This document shows positions 1 to 8,870 of a stretch of DNA of 64,000 bases, piece by piece. Numbering within the stretch: the first letter of the stretch is position 1; each line of letters opens with the position of its first letter. Under the pieces are notes generated by a model. The model was not told the origin of the DNA. It did no database searches and worked only from the letters and a program-made list of their open reading frames with translations. The translations under genes were made by a program, and so were the position numbers. This DNA is from Geomonas oryzae. GTDB taxonomy: Bacteria; Desulfobacterota; Desulfuromonadia; Geobacterales; Geobacteraceae. The DNA lies in NCBI RefSeq assembly GCF_004117875.1, contig NZ_RAHW01000002.1, positions 62,001 to 126,000 of the forward strand, in the 5' to 3' direction.

Positions 1-1284
1 TGCCTGCAAAACGCCTGTTTTCTCTTCACGCGTCCCGACGGCTCCAGCGTATTTCTCTCCATAAGCACCGCACCTTTTCTCGACAAGGCGAGCAAGGTGA
101 GCGGCACCGTAGTGACCCTCGAGGATGTAACGGAACAGAAAAGGCGGGAACAGGTCATCTCGGACAACGACCACCTGTTGCGGGAAACCCAGAGGATAGC
201 GCAACTGGGGAGTTACGTCCTGGACCTTGAACAGCAGCACTGGGGATGCTCCAGCAAGCTGCGCGAGATCCTCGGCATCGACGAGCGCTACCCGATGACC
301 CTTCAGGGTCATTTCGACCTCGTTCACGAGGAGTTCCGTGCCCGGTTCGTTGAAAGCTACCGTTCGGCGATCGCCCACTCCCGCCCCTTCGAAATGGAGT
401 ACATGATCAAGCGACACAGCGACGGCGAAGAGCGCTGGGTGACCGAGTGTTGCGAAGTGACACGGGACACCGCCGGCAAGAAACGGCGCATGATCGGGAC
501 GATAAAAGACATCACGGAACGAAAGGCGGCCGAAGAGGCGATCCGCAACCTAAACAACGAATTGGACCGCAGGGTCATCGAGCGCACTTCACAGCTCGTT
601 GCCGCGAAAAAGGAGATCGAATCGTTCAGCTATTCCGTCTCTCACGACCTGCGTGCGCCGCTTAGGCACATCAACAGTTACAGCTCGATTCTGGTGGAGG
701 AGCACGGGGCCGCCCTGCCGGATGAGGCACGCTACTACCTGGAGCGGATCTGCACGGCAAGCAACAGAATGGGGAAACAGATCGACGATCTGCTCGCCCT
801 CACCCGGGTAGGTCGCGCCATCATGAAACGCACCACCTTTAACATCAGCCAGCTGGCCGCGGAAGTCGTCGACATGATCCAGGATGACGATGTGTCCAAC
901 GCTGCGGAATTCGTGGTGCATCCCGCCATCGACGCATACGGCGACGCCGCACTGGTGCGGCTCGTGCTGCAAAACCTGCTCGGCAACTCGGTGAAGTACT
1001 CTTCCAGGAATCCCAATCCGCGCATCGAGTTCGGCCAGACCACGGTCAACGGTGCTTCGGTATTCTTCGTCAGGGACAACGGCGTAGGCTTCGACATGGC
1101 CTACGTGGAAAAGCTGTTCCAGCCCTTCCAGCGCCTGCATGGCTCCGAATTCGAGGGGACCGGCATCGGGCTCGCGACGGTGCGCCGCATCATCGAGCGT
1201 CACGGGGGGAGCATCTGGGCCGAAGGAAAAGAGGGCGAAGGGGCGACCTTCTACTTCACCCTTTCCCACCCCCGCAAGGCCTGA
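1..1284 (+). CDS. PAS-domain sensor histidine kinase, 5' end outside window
   Basis: The reading frame is open from base 1, so the gene starts upstream; the GTG at 97 is only an internal codon. The first ~45 residues read as the end of a PAS domain closing with a DVTEQKRRE-type signature. A second PAS domain follows (about residues 65-175, ending DITERKAAE), then a short coiled linker. The dimerisation/phosphoacceptor helix carries SVSHDLRAPLRH with the phosphorylatable His. The ATPase domain has the N box (LLGNSVKYS), G1 (DNGVGF) and G2 (GTGIGLATV). No transmembrane segment is visible in this part. It should autophosphorylate in response to an unknown signal and pass phosphate to an unidentified receiver. 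It shares the HDLRAP-type core with kinases at 2315, 16559 and 23570. Kinase identity is certain; the ligand is unknown. Confidence 0.93.
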   Translation, partial: CLQNACFLFTRPDGSSVFLSISTAPFLDKASKVSGTVVTLEDVTEQKRREQVISDNDHLLRETQRIAQLGSYVLDLEQQHWGCSSKLREILGIDERYPMTLQGHFDLVHEEFRARFVESYRSAIAHSRPFEMEYMIKRHSDGEERWVTECCEVTRDTAGKKRRMIGTIKDITERKAAEEAIRNLNNELDRRVIERTSQLVAAKKEIESFSYSVSHDLRAPLRHINSYSSILVEEHGAALPDEARYYLERICTASNRMGKQIDDLLALTRVGRAIMKRTTFNISQLAAEVVDMIQDDDVSNAAEFVVHPAIDAYGDAALVRLVLQNLLGNSVKYSSRNPNPRIEFGQTTVNGASVFFVRDNGVGFDMAYVEKLFQPFQRLHGSEFEGTGIGLATVRRIIERHGGSIWAEGKEGEGATFYFTLSHPRKA

Positions 1285-1596
1285 GAGGGGGGGTCCCCCC
1301 TCTCGGTCGGCTTGCACCACACCCCTTCCCACTTTAAAACAGCGTCCAATAAACCAACCACACCCGTATCATCACCATCACCAAAGTTGCCGGCGCTGCA
1401 CCCATTAAAGCGCTTTTGCCCTCGCGTATCCTTTCAATCCGCCTCGATACGACATTTTTTCTACCTGCCCGCAAGAAAAAAAGTTGTCATTTCGACAAAA
1501 CTATGTTTTACAATTAACAAAGTTCCGGTTACCATGAATAGCGACACCGTAAACAGCGCGACAAGAGTCGCCTGCGGTCTCACGTGCGAGGGCTTT
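1285..1596. other. Intergenic region upstream of fadR
   Basis: No convincing gene lies in these 312 bases. The frame of the next gene stays open through here, but the translation is low-complexity and unlike the regulator family. At 1484-1498 there is a perfect 5-bp inverted repeat, TTGTC-N5-GACAA, followed by AT-rich sequence, a plausible regulator site or promoter part for the gene at 1597. I could not assign a confident -35/-10 pair. Confidence 0.4.
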
Positions 1597-2301
1597 ATGA
1601 AAAAAAGCTGCCAGATGGTGGAAAGGGCCTTGGTGGAAGGACTGCTCAAAGGGGAGTTCAAACCGGGGTGTCCGCTGTCGAGTGAACGGGAACTTGCGGC
1701 ACGGTTCGGGGTCAGCAGGGCTACGGTGCGGGAGGCGCTTCAGAAGCTGCAGAGCGCCGGGTGGATCTCGGTGCAAGAGCGCCACACCACCGTCGTCAAC
1801 GATTTTTGGTCTCACGGCGACCTGGAAATCCTTTCCTCGATCACGAGAAACAGCGAGGAGTTCCCGCCGGACCTGGCCGCCCATCTTTTGGAGTTGAGAC
1901 TCCAGTTCGCCCCTGACTATGCGCGCAGGGCGATCGAAAACAACGCGGCCGGGGTCGCCGCGATCCTCAGCAAGGCCGAAAAGTTGCGCAACTGCGCCTC
2001 GGCACTAGTGAAGTTCGACTGGGAGTTGCACCTTGCCATGGCCGTCATGTCCGGAAACCGCGTCTACCCGCTCGTACTGAACAGCTTTTCCGGCGTCTAC
2101 TCGAAGCTCAGGTCTTCGCTTTTCACCAAAGAGAAACACCGGCTGCAACTGCGCAGCTACTACCGCGAGATGCTCGCCGCGGCAAGTGCCGGCAACGCGC
2201 TGCTGGCCGAGAACATCACCCGCACGGCCATGCTCTTCAGGCTGAACGATTTCAAGAATTGTTTCGGCCCGCTGCAGGGTGAACTGCCGGCACCCGCCTG
2301 A
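1597..2301 (+). CDS. fadR: FadR-like GntR-family fatty acid regulator
   Basis: A 234-residue GntR-type regulator. The N-terminal winged helix contains SERELAARFGVSRATVREAL, the recognition-helix region of the family. The linker then has a VVNDFW motif and an ILSSI segment that resemble E. coli FadR (VNNFW, NILETL) rather than the FCD-type GntR proteins, and the C-terminal helical half also follows FadR. FadR proteins bind DNA and release it when long-chain acyl-CoA binds the C-terminal domain. I chose the ATG at 1597 because a GAGGG sits just upstream and the length then matches FadR (239 aa in E. coli); an ATG at 1534 in frame is the alternative. The beta-oxidation operon 1.2 kb further on, with a palindrome over its promoter, is the obvious target. 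Target assignment is inference. Confidence 0.78.
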   Translation: MKKSCQMVERALVEGLLKGEFKPGCPLSSERELAARFGVSRATVREALQKLQSAGWISVQERHTTVVNDFWSHGDLEILSSITRNSEEFPPDLAAHLLELRLQFAPDYARRAIENNAAGVAAILSKAEKLRNCASALVKFDWELHLAMAVMSGNRVYPLVLNSFSGVYSKLRSSLFTKEKHRLQLRSYYREMLAAASAGNALLAENITRTAMLFRLNDFKNCFGPLQGELPAPA

Positions 2302-2314
2302 ACCGGGGGCGTTC

Positions 2315-3232
2315 TCACGTGGCGATGGTGAAATAAAAAGAAGCGCCGACGTCGGGCTGCGCCTCGGCCCAGACCCTGCCGCCATGGCGGTGCACGATGC
2401 GCTGCACCGTCGCTAGCCCTACCCCGAGCCCCGGGAAATCCTCCTCGCGGTGCATGCGCTGAAACGGGCTGAAAAGCCGGTCGGCGAAGCGCATATCGAA
2501 GCCGACGCCGTTGTCGCGCACGAAGAAGACGCGCTCTCCCCCCTCCTCCCTGCTCCCCACCTCGATTACGGCGGGGTCTCTCATCGCGGTGAACTTCCAG
2601 GCGTTCCCGATCAGTTGTTCAAGGACGGCTCTCATAAGGACCGCGTCACCGTGCGCATGCAGATGCTCCTGGATCTTGAACTCCGCCTTCCGTGCCGGAT
2701 CCGCCTCCTTCAAAGTCGCAGCGTGACTCGTTGCCATCTGGCTCAAATCGAGGTTCAGCAGGGTCATCTCCTGCCGCCCGATCCTGGAAAGCCCAAGGAG
2801 AGCCTCGACCAGGTTCTCCATCTTCCGCCCCGCCCTGATGATGCATTCGAGGTAGCTGTGCGCCGTGGCTTCCAGCTTGTCGCCGAAATCTTCCTGCAAA
2901 GCGTTGCTGAAGCCGATCATATGCCTGACGGGGGCGCGCAGGTCGTGGGAGATGGAGTAACTGAGGGATTCGAGCTCGCGGCTCACGTTGTCCAGGGAAG
3001 CCTTCAGGCGCACCGTCTCGTCGTGCAGCCGGCCAAGTTCCCTCTCGGCTTCGGCGCGTGCGGCCTGCTCCTGTTTGAGCTTCGCCTCCGCTTGCTCAAG
3101 ACGGAGTTCCAACTCCTCGGCGCTTCCGCGCGTCTCGTGCCCGGCATCACGCTTCGCTGCGGGCTCAGCCGCGGCCGCAGCCGTGGTCCCATGCTTTCCG
3201 TGCTCATCAACGACGCTTTTCGGCCCCGCCAT
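2315..3232 (-). CDS. Soluble sensor histidine kinase with N-terminal coiled coil
   Basis: A 305-residue protein without transmembrane segments or a recognisable sensory domain. Residues 1-40 are Ala/Lys-rich and disordered. Residues ~38-90 are a charged coiled coil rich in Glu, Ala and Lys. The phosphoacceptor helix has SISHDLRAPVRHM, and the ATPase domain has LIGNAWKFT, RDNGVGFDM and GLGVGLATV. The start codon is backed by GGGAGGG four to five bases upstream. It is convergent with fadR with a 13-base gap. It ends in VGASFYFTIAT, the same ending style as the kinases at 1 and 16559, which suggests they are paralogues. The signal may come through the coiled coil or a protein partner. Function beyond kinase activity is unknown. 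Confidence 0.88.
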   Translation of the reverse strand: MAGPKSVVDEHGKHGTTAAAAAEPAAKRDAGHETRGSAEELELRLEQAEAKLKQEQAARAEAERELGRLHDETVRLKASLDNVSRELESLSYSISHDLRAPVRHMIGFSNALQEDFGDKLEATAHSYLECIIRAGRKMENLVEALLGLSRIGRQEMTLLNLDLSQMATSHAATLKEADPARKAEFKIQEHLHAHGDAVLMRAVLEQLIGNAWKFTAMRDPAVIEVGSREEGGERVFFVRDNGVGFDMRFADRLFSPFQRMHREEDFPGLGVGLATVQRIVHRHGGRVWAEAQPDVGASFYFTIAT

Positions 3233-3417
3233 CTTTCCCTCCCTACGCTACTGGCACAGAGAACCTTAAAACTCTCTTAAAGGGACATTGTGCCACAAGA
3301 ATTGCCTTCAGACTATCCCCGACTGCATTATTTTTGTTCTTACAAAAGACTATGTCAGAAAAGGGTGGTCATCAGAGAGTCTTTACGACCGGACAAGCGG
3401 TTTTCCGGAAACGACAT

Positions 3418-3448
3418 GAGCCGGCGACACGGCAGTGTACGCCGGCTC
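3418..3448. terminator. Hairpin downstream of fadE, possible terminator
   Basis: A perfect 9-bp stem, GAGCCGGCG with CGCCGGCTC, encloses a 13-base loop. It lies 20 bases past the fadE stop codon. There is no strong T tract on the minus strand after the stem, so it may act as an mRNA 3'-end stabiliser or a weak terminator. Confidence 0.45.
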
Positions 3449-3467
3449 TTTATGCACTGCTGCCGTG

Positions 3468-5246
3468 CTAGAAAGGATATTTTTCGGATTCTATGACCGC
3501 GTCGGCTAAAAGCCGCTTTGCATCCAGAAGACCGGACGCGCCGTACTTGGTGAAACGCCTGACCGCTCCCAGCAAGACGGCCAGCGCATCCCCCTCTTCC
3601 GAGTAGAAAGCTGCCTTTCGTGCCGCGGAGGCCGCCTGTTCGTTCGCGCTGAAGGCGAAGGTGAGCACCGCTGCGGCGACGGTTTTCCGGCGTGCCTCGC
3701 TGAGGGCGGGCAGGATTTTCTCCGCGCGCAGCACGACGCTCTCAAGGGCGAAGATGCCGATCACCACGTCGGCAAGAGCGAGGAGAAGCTCCTGCTCCTC
3801 CTTGATCCGGGCCTGGTATTTCCGCGCCGCGGAGCCAGCAAGGACGAGGAAGAGCTGCTTGAGACCCGCAAGGAGCGCCTTTTCGCGCGCGAAGGGAACC
3901 GACTCGTCGAACTCTTCGAAGGACGGGGTGGTGAGGGCGTCGAGCGCCTTCATCGCCTCGCGCTCAAGCTGGAGCTCCCCCTTCATCGCCCGGGTCAAAA
4001 GGGTGCCGGGGATGAGCAGACGGTTGATCTCGTTGGTCCCCTCGAAGATCCGGTTGATGCGCTCGTCCCGATAGTAGCGCTCCGCCGGATACTCCTGGAT
4101 GAAACCGTAACCGCCGTGGATCTGCACCACCTCGTCGGCCACGAAAGCGAGCACCTCGGAGCAGAACACCTTGGCGATGGCGCACTCCATGGCGTACTCC
4201 TCGATGCCCCGCTGGTAGACGTCGTAGTAGTTCGGGGTCTCCTTCGGGATGGTGGCGAGCCGGTCGTCGATCAGTCCGGCAAGGCGATAGACGACCGATT
4301 CGGAGGCGAAGATCCCGGCGGCCATGTCGGCGAGTTTCTCCCGAATGGCGCCGAACGAGGCGATGGGACGACCGAACTGCTTTCTCAGTACCGCGTACTT
4401 GGCGCCGTCGGCAAGGGCGCCCTTGGCCGAGCCGGTGACCGCAGCACCGAGCTTGAAGCGTCCTATGTTCAGCACGTTGAAGGCTATCTTGTGCCCCTTG
4501 CCGATCTCGCCCAAAAGGTTCTCCACCGGCACCTTCACGTTGTCGAGAATCACCTGGGTGGTCGATGATCCCTTGATCCCCATCTTCTTCTCTTCGGGGC
4601 CGACGCTCACACCTTCCATGCTCCGCTCGACGAGGAACGCGGTGAAGTGCTCCTTGTCGATTTTCGCGAACACGGTGTAAAGGTCTGCGATGGCGCCGTT
4701 GGTGGTGAACTGCTTGGTGCCGTTCAAGACGTAATGGGTGCCGTCGGCGGAGAGTGTGGCGTAAGCCCTCGCCCCGAGGGCGTCACTGCCGGACTCGGGC
4801 TCGGTGAGGCAGTAGGCGGCCACCCACTCCCCCGTGGTCAGTTTCTCCAGGTAGCGCGCCTTCTGCTCTTCGGTGCCGTAATAGACGAGAGGAAGCGTCC
4901 CGATGCCGCTGTGGGCCGCGTAGACGACCGAGAAGGAACCCGAGCCGGAGATCTTCTCGGCCGCCAGCATGCTGGTTGCCTTGTCGAGTTCCAGTCCGCC
5001 GTACTCCTCGGGGACGTCGATCATCAGGAGCCCCAGTTCGCCGCAGCGGCGCAAAAGGTGCACGACCTTCTCGAAGTCCTGGTGCTCTATGTCGTCCCGG
5101 ACCGGGATCACCTCGTTCACTACGAACTGCTCGGTGGTGGCGCCGATCTGGCGCTGTTCGTCGCTGAAGTCCTCAGGGACGAAGACGTCGTCCTTGCCCG
5201 TCTCGGTGATCAGGAATTCCGCTCCCTTGAATATTTTCGCTGCCAT
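3468..5246 (-). CDS. fadE: Acyl-CoA dehydrogenase, long/very-long-chain type (FadE)
   Basis: Flavin-dependent dehydrogenase for the first oxidation of beta-oxidation, acyl-CoA to trans-2-enoyl-CoA, passing electrons to ETF. It is 592 residues, the length of the VLCAD/Bacillus FadE type rather than the ~380-residue short-chain enzymes. Visible family motifs are YCLTEPESGSD and FTTNGAIADLY for flavin and substrate binding, GRPIASFGAIREKLADM, QIHGGYGFIQEYPAERYYRD, and IFEGTNEI with the probable catalytic Glu. The extra C-terminal ~150 residues are helical, as in the long form. I chose the ATG at 5246 (MAAKIF) because GAGGTG lies four bases upstream; a GTG four codons earlier also fits. It is the last gene of the fad operon, 37 bases after fadA. 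Electrons probably reach menaquinone through ETF and the FeS protein at the right end of the window. Confidence 0.93.
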   Translation of the reverse strand: MAAKIFKGAEFLITETGKDDVFVPEDFSDEQRQIGATTEQFVVNEVIPVRDDIEHQDFEKVVHLLRRCGELGLLMIDVPEEYGGLELDKATSMLAAEKISGSGSFSVVYAAHSGIGTLPLVYYGTEEQKARYLEKLTTGEWVAAYCLTEPESGSDALGARAYATLSADGTHYVLNGTKQFTTNGAIADLYTVFAKIDKEHFTAFLVERSMEGVSVGPEEKKMGIKGSSTTQVILDNVKVPVENLLGEIGKGHKIAFNVLNIGRFKLGAAVTGSAKGALADGAKYAVLRKQFGRPIASFGAIREKLADMAAGIFASESVVYRLAGLIDDRLATIPKETPNYYDVYQRGIEEYAMECAIAKVFCSEVLAFVADEVVQIHGGYGFIQEYPAERYYRDERINRIFEGTNEINRLLIPGTLLTRAMKGELQLEREAMKALDALTTPSFEEFDESVPFAREKALLAGLKQLFLVLAGSAARKYQARIKEEQELLLALADVVIGIFALESVVLRAEKILPALSEARRKTVAAAVLTFAFSANEQAASAARKAAFYSEEGDALAVLLGAVRRFTKYGASGLLDAKRLLADAVIESEKYPF

Positions 5247-5283
5247 GACACACCTCACGAAATGGTGGTTGCTGCTCCAAGGC

Positions 5284-6456
5284 TCAGAGCAGTTCGAAGA
5301 TCCCGGCCGCCCCCATGCCGCCGCCGATGCACATGGTTACCATGCCGTGGCGCGCCTGCCGGCGCCGCATCTCGTGCAGCAAGGTGGCCGTCAGTTTGGA
5401 CCCGGTGCACCCAAGCGGGTGCCCAAGCGCGATGGCGCCGCCGTTCACGTTCACCCGCGCGGGGTCGAGTTTAAGCTCACCTAAACAGGCAAGCGTCTGC
5501 ACCGCGAAGGCCTCGTTGAATTCGAAAAGATCTATTTGCTCGGCGGCAAGCCCCGCCATCTTGAGCGCAGCCGGCACAGCCTCGACCGGACCGATACCCA
5601 TGATCTCGGGGGGGACGCCTCTGACGGCGAAGCAGATGAAGCGGGCGAGCGGTTTCATGCCGCTTCTTTTGAGGAACTCCTCGGAGACTACAAGGACGGC
5701 CGCGGCGCCGTCCGTCATCTGGGAAGAGTTCCCGGCGGTGACCGTACCGTTCACCTTGAAGGCAGGTTTCAGCTTTGCAAGGGCCTCCAGCGTGGTGTCG
5801 CTTCTCACCCCGTCGTCCGCGTCGACCACCTCTTCATGGCACTTCATCTTCCCCTTTTCGAGGACGCAACGAGAGGCGGGTACCGGGATGATCTCTTCGG
5901 CGAACTTCCCCTCGGCGATGGCGCGCGCGGCCTTTTGGTGGCTTCCAAGGGCGAAGGCGTCTTGATCCTCGCGGGATATGCCGTACTTCGCCGCGAGGAG
6001 TTCCGCCGTGATCCCCATCGAGGCATAGCTCTCGGGCCAGGACGCGACAAGCCCGGGATTGGCGCTGTACTTGTTGCCCCCCATGGGGATCATGGACATG
6101 CTCTCGGTCCCCCCCGCGATGATGCAATCGGCGAAGCCCGCGATGATCCGGTCCGCCGCCGCGGCGATGGTCTGCAGCCCCGAGGAGCAGAACCGGTTCA
6201 CGGTCTGGCAGGGGACCTGGTAGGGGATCCCCGCCCTCAGCGCGGCTATGCGCGCGACGTTCATCCCCTGCTCCCCTTCCGGAAAGGCGCACCCGAGGAT
6301 GACGTCCTCGACCTGCATCGGGTCGACCCCGGTGCGCTCCACAAGCCCCCGCAGGGCGGCGGCGGCCAGGTCGTCCGGGCGGACGTCCTTCAGTTTTCCT
6401 TTGTAGGCCCTGGTGGCCGGGGTGCGTACTGCTTCGACTATGTATGCTGCGCGCAT
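5284..6456 (-). CDS. fadA: Acetyl-CoA acyltransferase / 3-ketoacyl-CoA thiolase (FadA)
   Basis: Catalyses CoA-dependent cleavage of 3-ketoacyl-CoA to acetyl-CoA and a shortened acyl-CoA. The 390-residue length is normal for thiolases. The acylated cysteine is C90 in NRFCSSG. NEAFA at 313-317, H346 in GHPLGCTG and C376 in CIGGGMG complete the active site. The degradative role is inferred from context: it sits between fadN and fadE in one minus-strand operon, 41 bases from fadN. No deletion or missing catalytic residue was seen. Confidence 0.94.
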   Translation of the reverse strand: MRAAYIVEAVRTPATRAYKGKLKDVRPDDLAAAALRGLVERTGVDPMQVEDVILGCAFPEGEQGMNVARIAALRAGIPYQVPCQTVNRFCSSGLQTIAAAADRIIAGFADCIIAGGTESMSMIPMGGNKYSANPGLVASWPESYASMGITAELLAAKYGISREDQDAFALGSHQKAARAIAEGKFAEEIIPVPASRCVLEKGKMKCHEEVVDADDGVRSDTTLEALAKLKPAFKVNGTVTAGNSSQMTDGAAAVLVVSEEFLKRSGMKPLARFICFAVRGVPPEIMGIGPVEAVPAALKMAGLAAEQIDLFEFNEAFAVQTLACLGELKLDPARVNVNGGAIALGHPLGCTGSKLTATLLHEMRRRQARHGMVTMCIGGGMGAAGIFELL

Positions 6457-6497
6457 GGCTCGCTCCTTTTTCGTTTCCGCCCAACGGGAAGGCGCCC

Positions 6498-8846
6498 TTA
6501 GTTCCGTAGCGGCTTTCCTTTCTTCAGCATGTGCTGGATGCGCTCCAGGGTCTTTTTCTGACCGCAGAACTTGAGGAACATCTCGCGCTCCAGGTCGAGA
6601 AGATGCTCCTCGGTGATCATGGTCCCGGCCGGCACGTCGCCGCCGGTGATGACGTCGGCGATTCCGGAGGCGAGGTAGCGGTCGTAGGCCGAGATGAAGC
6701 CCCCCTCTTCAAGGTTCCAAAGCTGCGTCTTGATGCTTGCCGCGATGGAGCGCCCCGGGGCTTTGAGATCGGTCGCCGGTCGGCCGGGACGGTAGTTCGA
6801 CGCGAGCGCGATCGCCTTGAGCTTCGCGTCATGAATGCGCCGGTCGAGTGCCAGGGAGATGCCGTCGCCCGGACGCATAAGCCCCATCCGCAAAAGCTCG
6901 GCGGCGGAGGTGCTCACCTTGGCCATGGCTATATTGCGGTAGTTCTTGAGGATGAACGGCGTCACGTCGGCGTCCTGCTCCTCGGCAAGCCTGATGGCGC
7001 GTAAAGCCATTTCCTTCGTGCCGCCGCCCGCCGGGATCAGTCCCACCCCGATCTCCACGAGTCCCATATAGGTCTCGGCATGGGCGTTCATGGCGTCCGC
7101 ATGCAGGCAGGTCTCGCATCCGCCCCCCATCACCAGGGCGTGCGGCGCCGCCACCACCGGGACCTTCGCGTACTTGATCGCCATCATGGCACGCTGGAAG
7201 GCGCGTACCGTGAGGTTCAGGTCGTCCCACTCCCCTTCCGCCACGGCCATGGCGATCAGCATGAGGTTCGCCCCGGCGGAGAAAAGGCTCCCATCGTTGG
7301 CGATGACCATGCCGATGCCGTCCTGTTCGGTCCTGCGCACCCCATTCCGGATCATGGCGAGGGTGTCGTTGCCGATGGTGTTCATCTTGGAGTGGAACTC
7401 GAGGCAGAAGACCCCGTCGCCCAGATCGACGAGGGAGGCGGCGCCGTTCTTCTCCACCACATTCCCTGCGTTTTTAAGCAGGGTGAGGGAGATCTCCCCT
7501 TCGCTTCTCGGCACCTCGCGCCACTCCCGGTCCGCGATGCCGTAGAAAAGGCGCTTGCCATCCTCGGTGCGGTAGAAGCTTTCCACCTCGTTTAGAAGCT
7601 GAGGCACGGCGACGCCGTCCTTGCCGGCGCGCTCCACGAAGGCTGCGACCCCGATTGCATCGAGGAGCTCGAAGGGGCCGAGTTCCCAGTTGTACCCCCA
7701 CCGCATGGCGTTATCGACGTTCACCACGTCGTCGGCGATCTCCGGGATGCGTTTCACCGTGTAGATCAGCGTGTCCCTGAGCGTGCACCAGGCGAGGCGG
7801 GCGCCCTTGTCGTCCCCCCGGATCAGGGACCTCACCCGGGCCGCCGGGTCGTCGACCTGTTTTGCCGCGCCCACCGAGGGGAACTTGGGGGATGCGGCCG
7901 GGTGAAACGCGCCGCTCGCCGGGTCGTAGAAGAACTTGGTGCTGACGCCGTCGACGGTCTCGCGCTTGAAGAAGCCCCCCTTCCCTTTGCGGCCGGTAAG
8001 GCCTACGGCCACCATGCGCCGCACGCTCTCCGGCACGCGGAACAGCTCGCGTTCGTCGTCGCCGTCAAGAAGTTCGTAGCTGTTGTCCATCACGCGGACC
8101 ACGGTATCGATGCCGACCAGGTCCCAAAGGGCGAAGGTCGCCGTTTTCGGGCGCGCCATCGCCTGGCCGGTCACGGCGTCCACCTCCTCGACGGTGAGTC
8201 CCATCTCCTCCATGTGGCGCCAGGTTGCGGCGCCGGCGTAGGTGCCGATCCGGTTTGCGATGAAGTTAGGGGTGTCCTTGGCGAAAACCACCCCCTTGCC
8301 GAGGCGTCTGCGCAGGAAACCGGCCATCGCCTTGAACGTCCCGGGGTCGGTCTCGGCGCAGGGGACCATCTCCATGAGGCGCATGTAGCGCGGAGGGTTG
8401 AAAAAATGGGTCACCATGAAGCGGGGGCGCAGTGAAGCGGGGAGCACCCGGGCCAGTTCGTTGACCGACAGCCCGCTCGTGTTGGTGGAAAGCACGGCGT
8501 CCTCTGAGAGGTTGGGCACCACCACGTCCTGCAAGAGCCGTTTCTTCACTTCGAGGTTTTCCACGACCACCTCGATGACCCAATCGCACTCTTTGAGCCG
8601 CTGCGCATCGTCCTCGAAATTGCCGGTCTCGATGCAGCGGGCGTACTCGGGGAGGTAGAGCGCCGCAGGCTTTGCCTCCGAAAGGGCGGCGAGCGCCCGC
8701 CGCGCGACGACGCTGCGGTTGGTTCCGGCCTCATCCGGTACCAGGTCGAGCAGCAGCACCTCGAGCCCAGCATTGGCGAGATGCGCTGCGATGGCGGCGC
8801 CCATGACACCTGCGCCCAGCACGGCAACCTTGTTGATCTGTCTCAT
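6498..8846 (-). CDS. fadN: Bifunctional 3-hydroxyacyl-CoA dehydrogenase / enoyl-CoA hydratase (FadN type)
   Basis: A 782-residue two-domain enzyme for hydration of enoyl-CoA and NAD-dependent oxidation of 3-hydroxyacyl-CoA. The Rossmann motif GAGVMGAAIA is at the very N terminus, followed by hydroxyacyl-CoA dehydrogenase signatures NTSGLSVNELA, HFFNPPRYMRL and DTPNFIANRIG. The enoyl-CoA hydratase/crotonase half is C-terminal (about 460-700; NDGSLFSAGANL, GLVEIGVGLIPAGGG). This dehydrogenase-first order is that of Bacillus FadN, the reverse of E. coli FadB. The neighbours fadA and fadE also match the Bacillus fadN-fadA-fadE order. The gene begins 24 bases after the upstream ligase, with GGAGG before the ATG, so it is co-transcribed. 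Confidence 0.93.
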   Translation of the reverse strand: MRQINKVAVLGAGVMGAAIAAHLANAGLEVLLLDLVPDEAGTNRSVVARRALAALSEAKPAALYLPEYARCIETGNFEDDAQRLKECDWVIEVVVENLEVKKRLLQDVVVPNLSEDAVLSTNTSGLSVNELARVLPASLRPRFMVTHFFNPPRYMRLMEMVPCAETDPGTFKAMAGFLRRRLGKGVVFAKDTPNFIANRIGTYAGAATWRHMEEMGLTVEEVDAVTGQAMARPKTATFALWDLVGIDTVVRVMDNSYELLDGDDERELFRVPESVRRMVAVGLTGRKGKGGFFKRETVDGVSTKFFYDPASGAFHPAASPKFPSVGAAKQVDDPAARVRSLIRGDDKGARLAWCTLRDTLIYTVKRIPEIADDVVNVDNAMRWGYNWELGPFELLDAIGVAAFVERAGKDGVAVPQLLNEVESFYRTEDGKRLFYGIADREWREVPRSEGEISLTLLKNAGNVVEKNGAASLVDLGDGVFCLEFHSKMNTIGNDTLAMIRNGVRRTEQDGIGMVIANDGSLFSAGANLMLIAMAVAEGEWDDLNLTVRAFQRAMMAIKYAKVPVVAAPHALVMGGGCETCLHADAMNAHAETYMGLVEIGVGLIPAGGGTKEMALRAIRLAEEQDADVTPFILKNYRNIAMAKVSTSAAELLRMGLMRPGDGISLALDRRIHDAKLKAIALASNYRPGRPATDLKAPGRSIAASIKTQLWNLEEGGFISAYDRYLASGIADVITGGDVPAGTMITEEHLLDLEREMFLKFCGQKKTLERIQHMLKKGKPLRN

Positions 8847-8870
8847 AAATCCTCCCGCTAAACGCCGGCT

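Noticed and set aside
589-1332. 247-codon minus-strand frame opposite the first kinase
   Set aside because: Antisense to conserved kinase motifs, no ribosome site.
3290-3496. 68-codon plus-strand frame between the kinase and fadE
   Set aside because: No ribosome site, crosses the hairpin and the end of fadE, composition unlike a protein.
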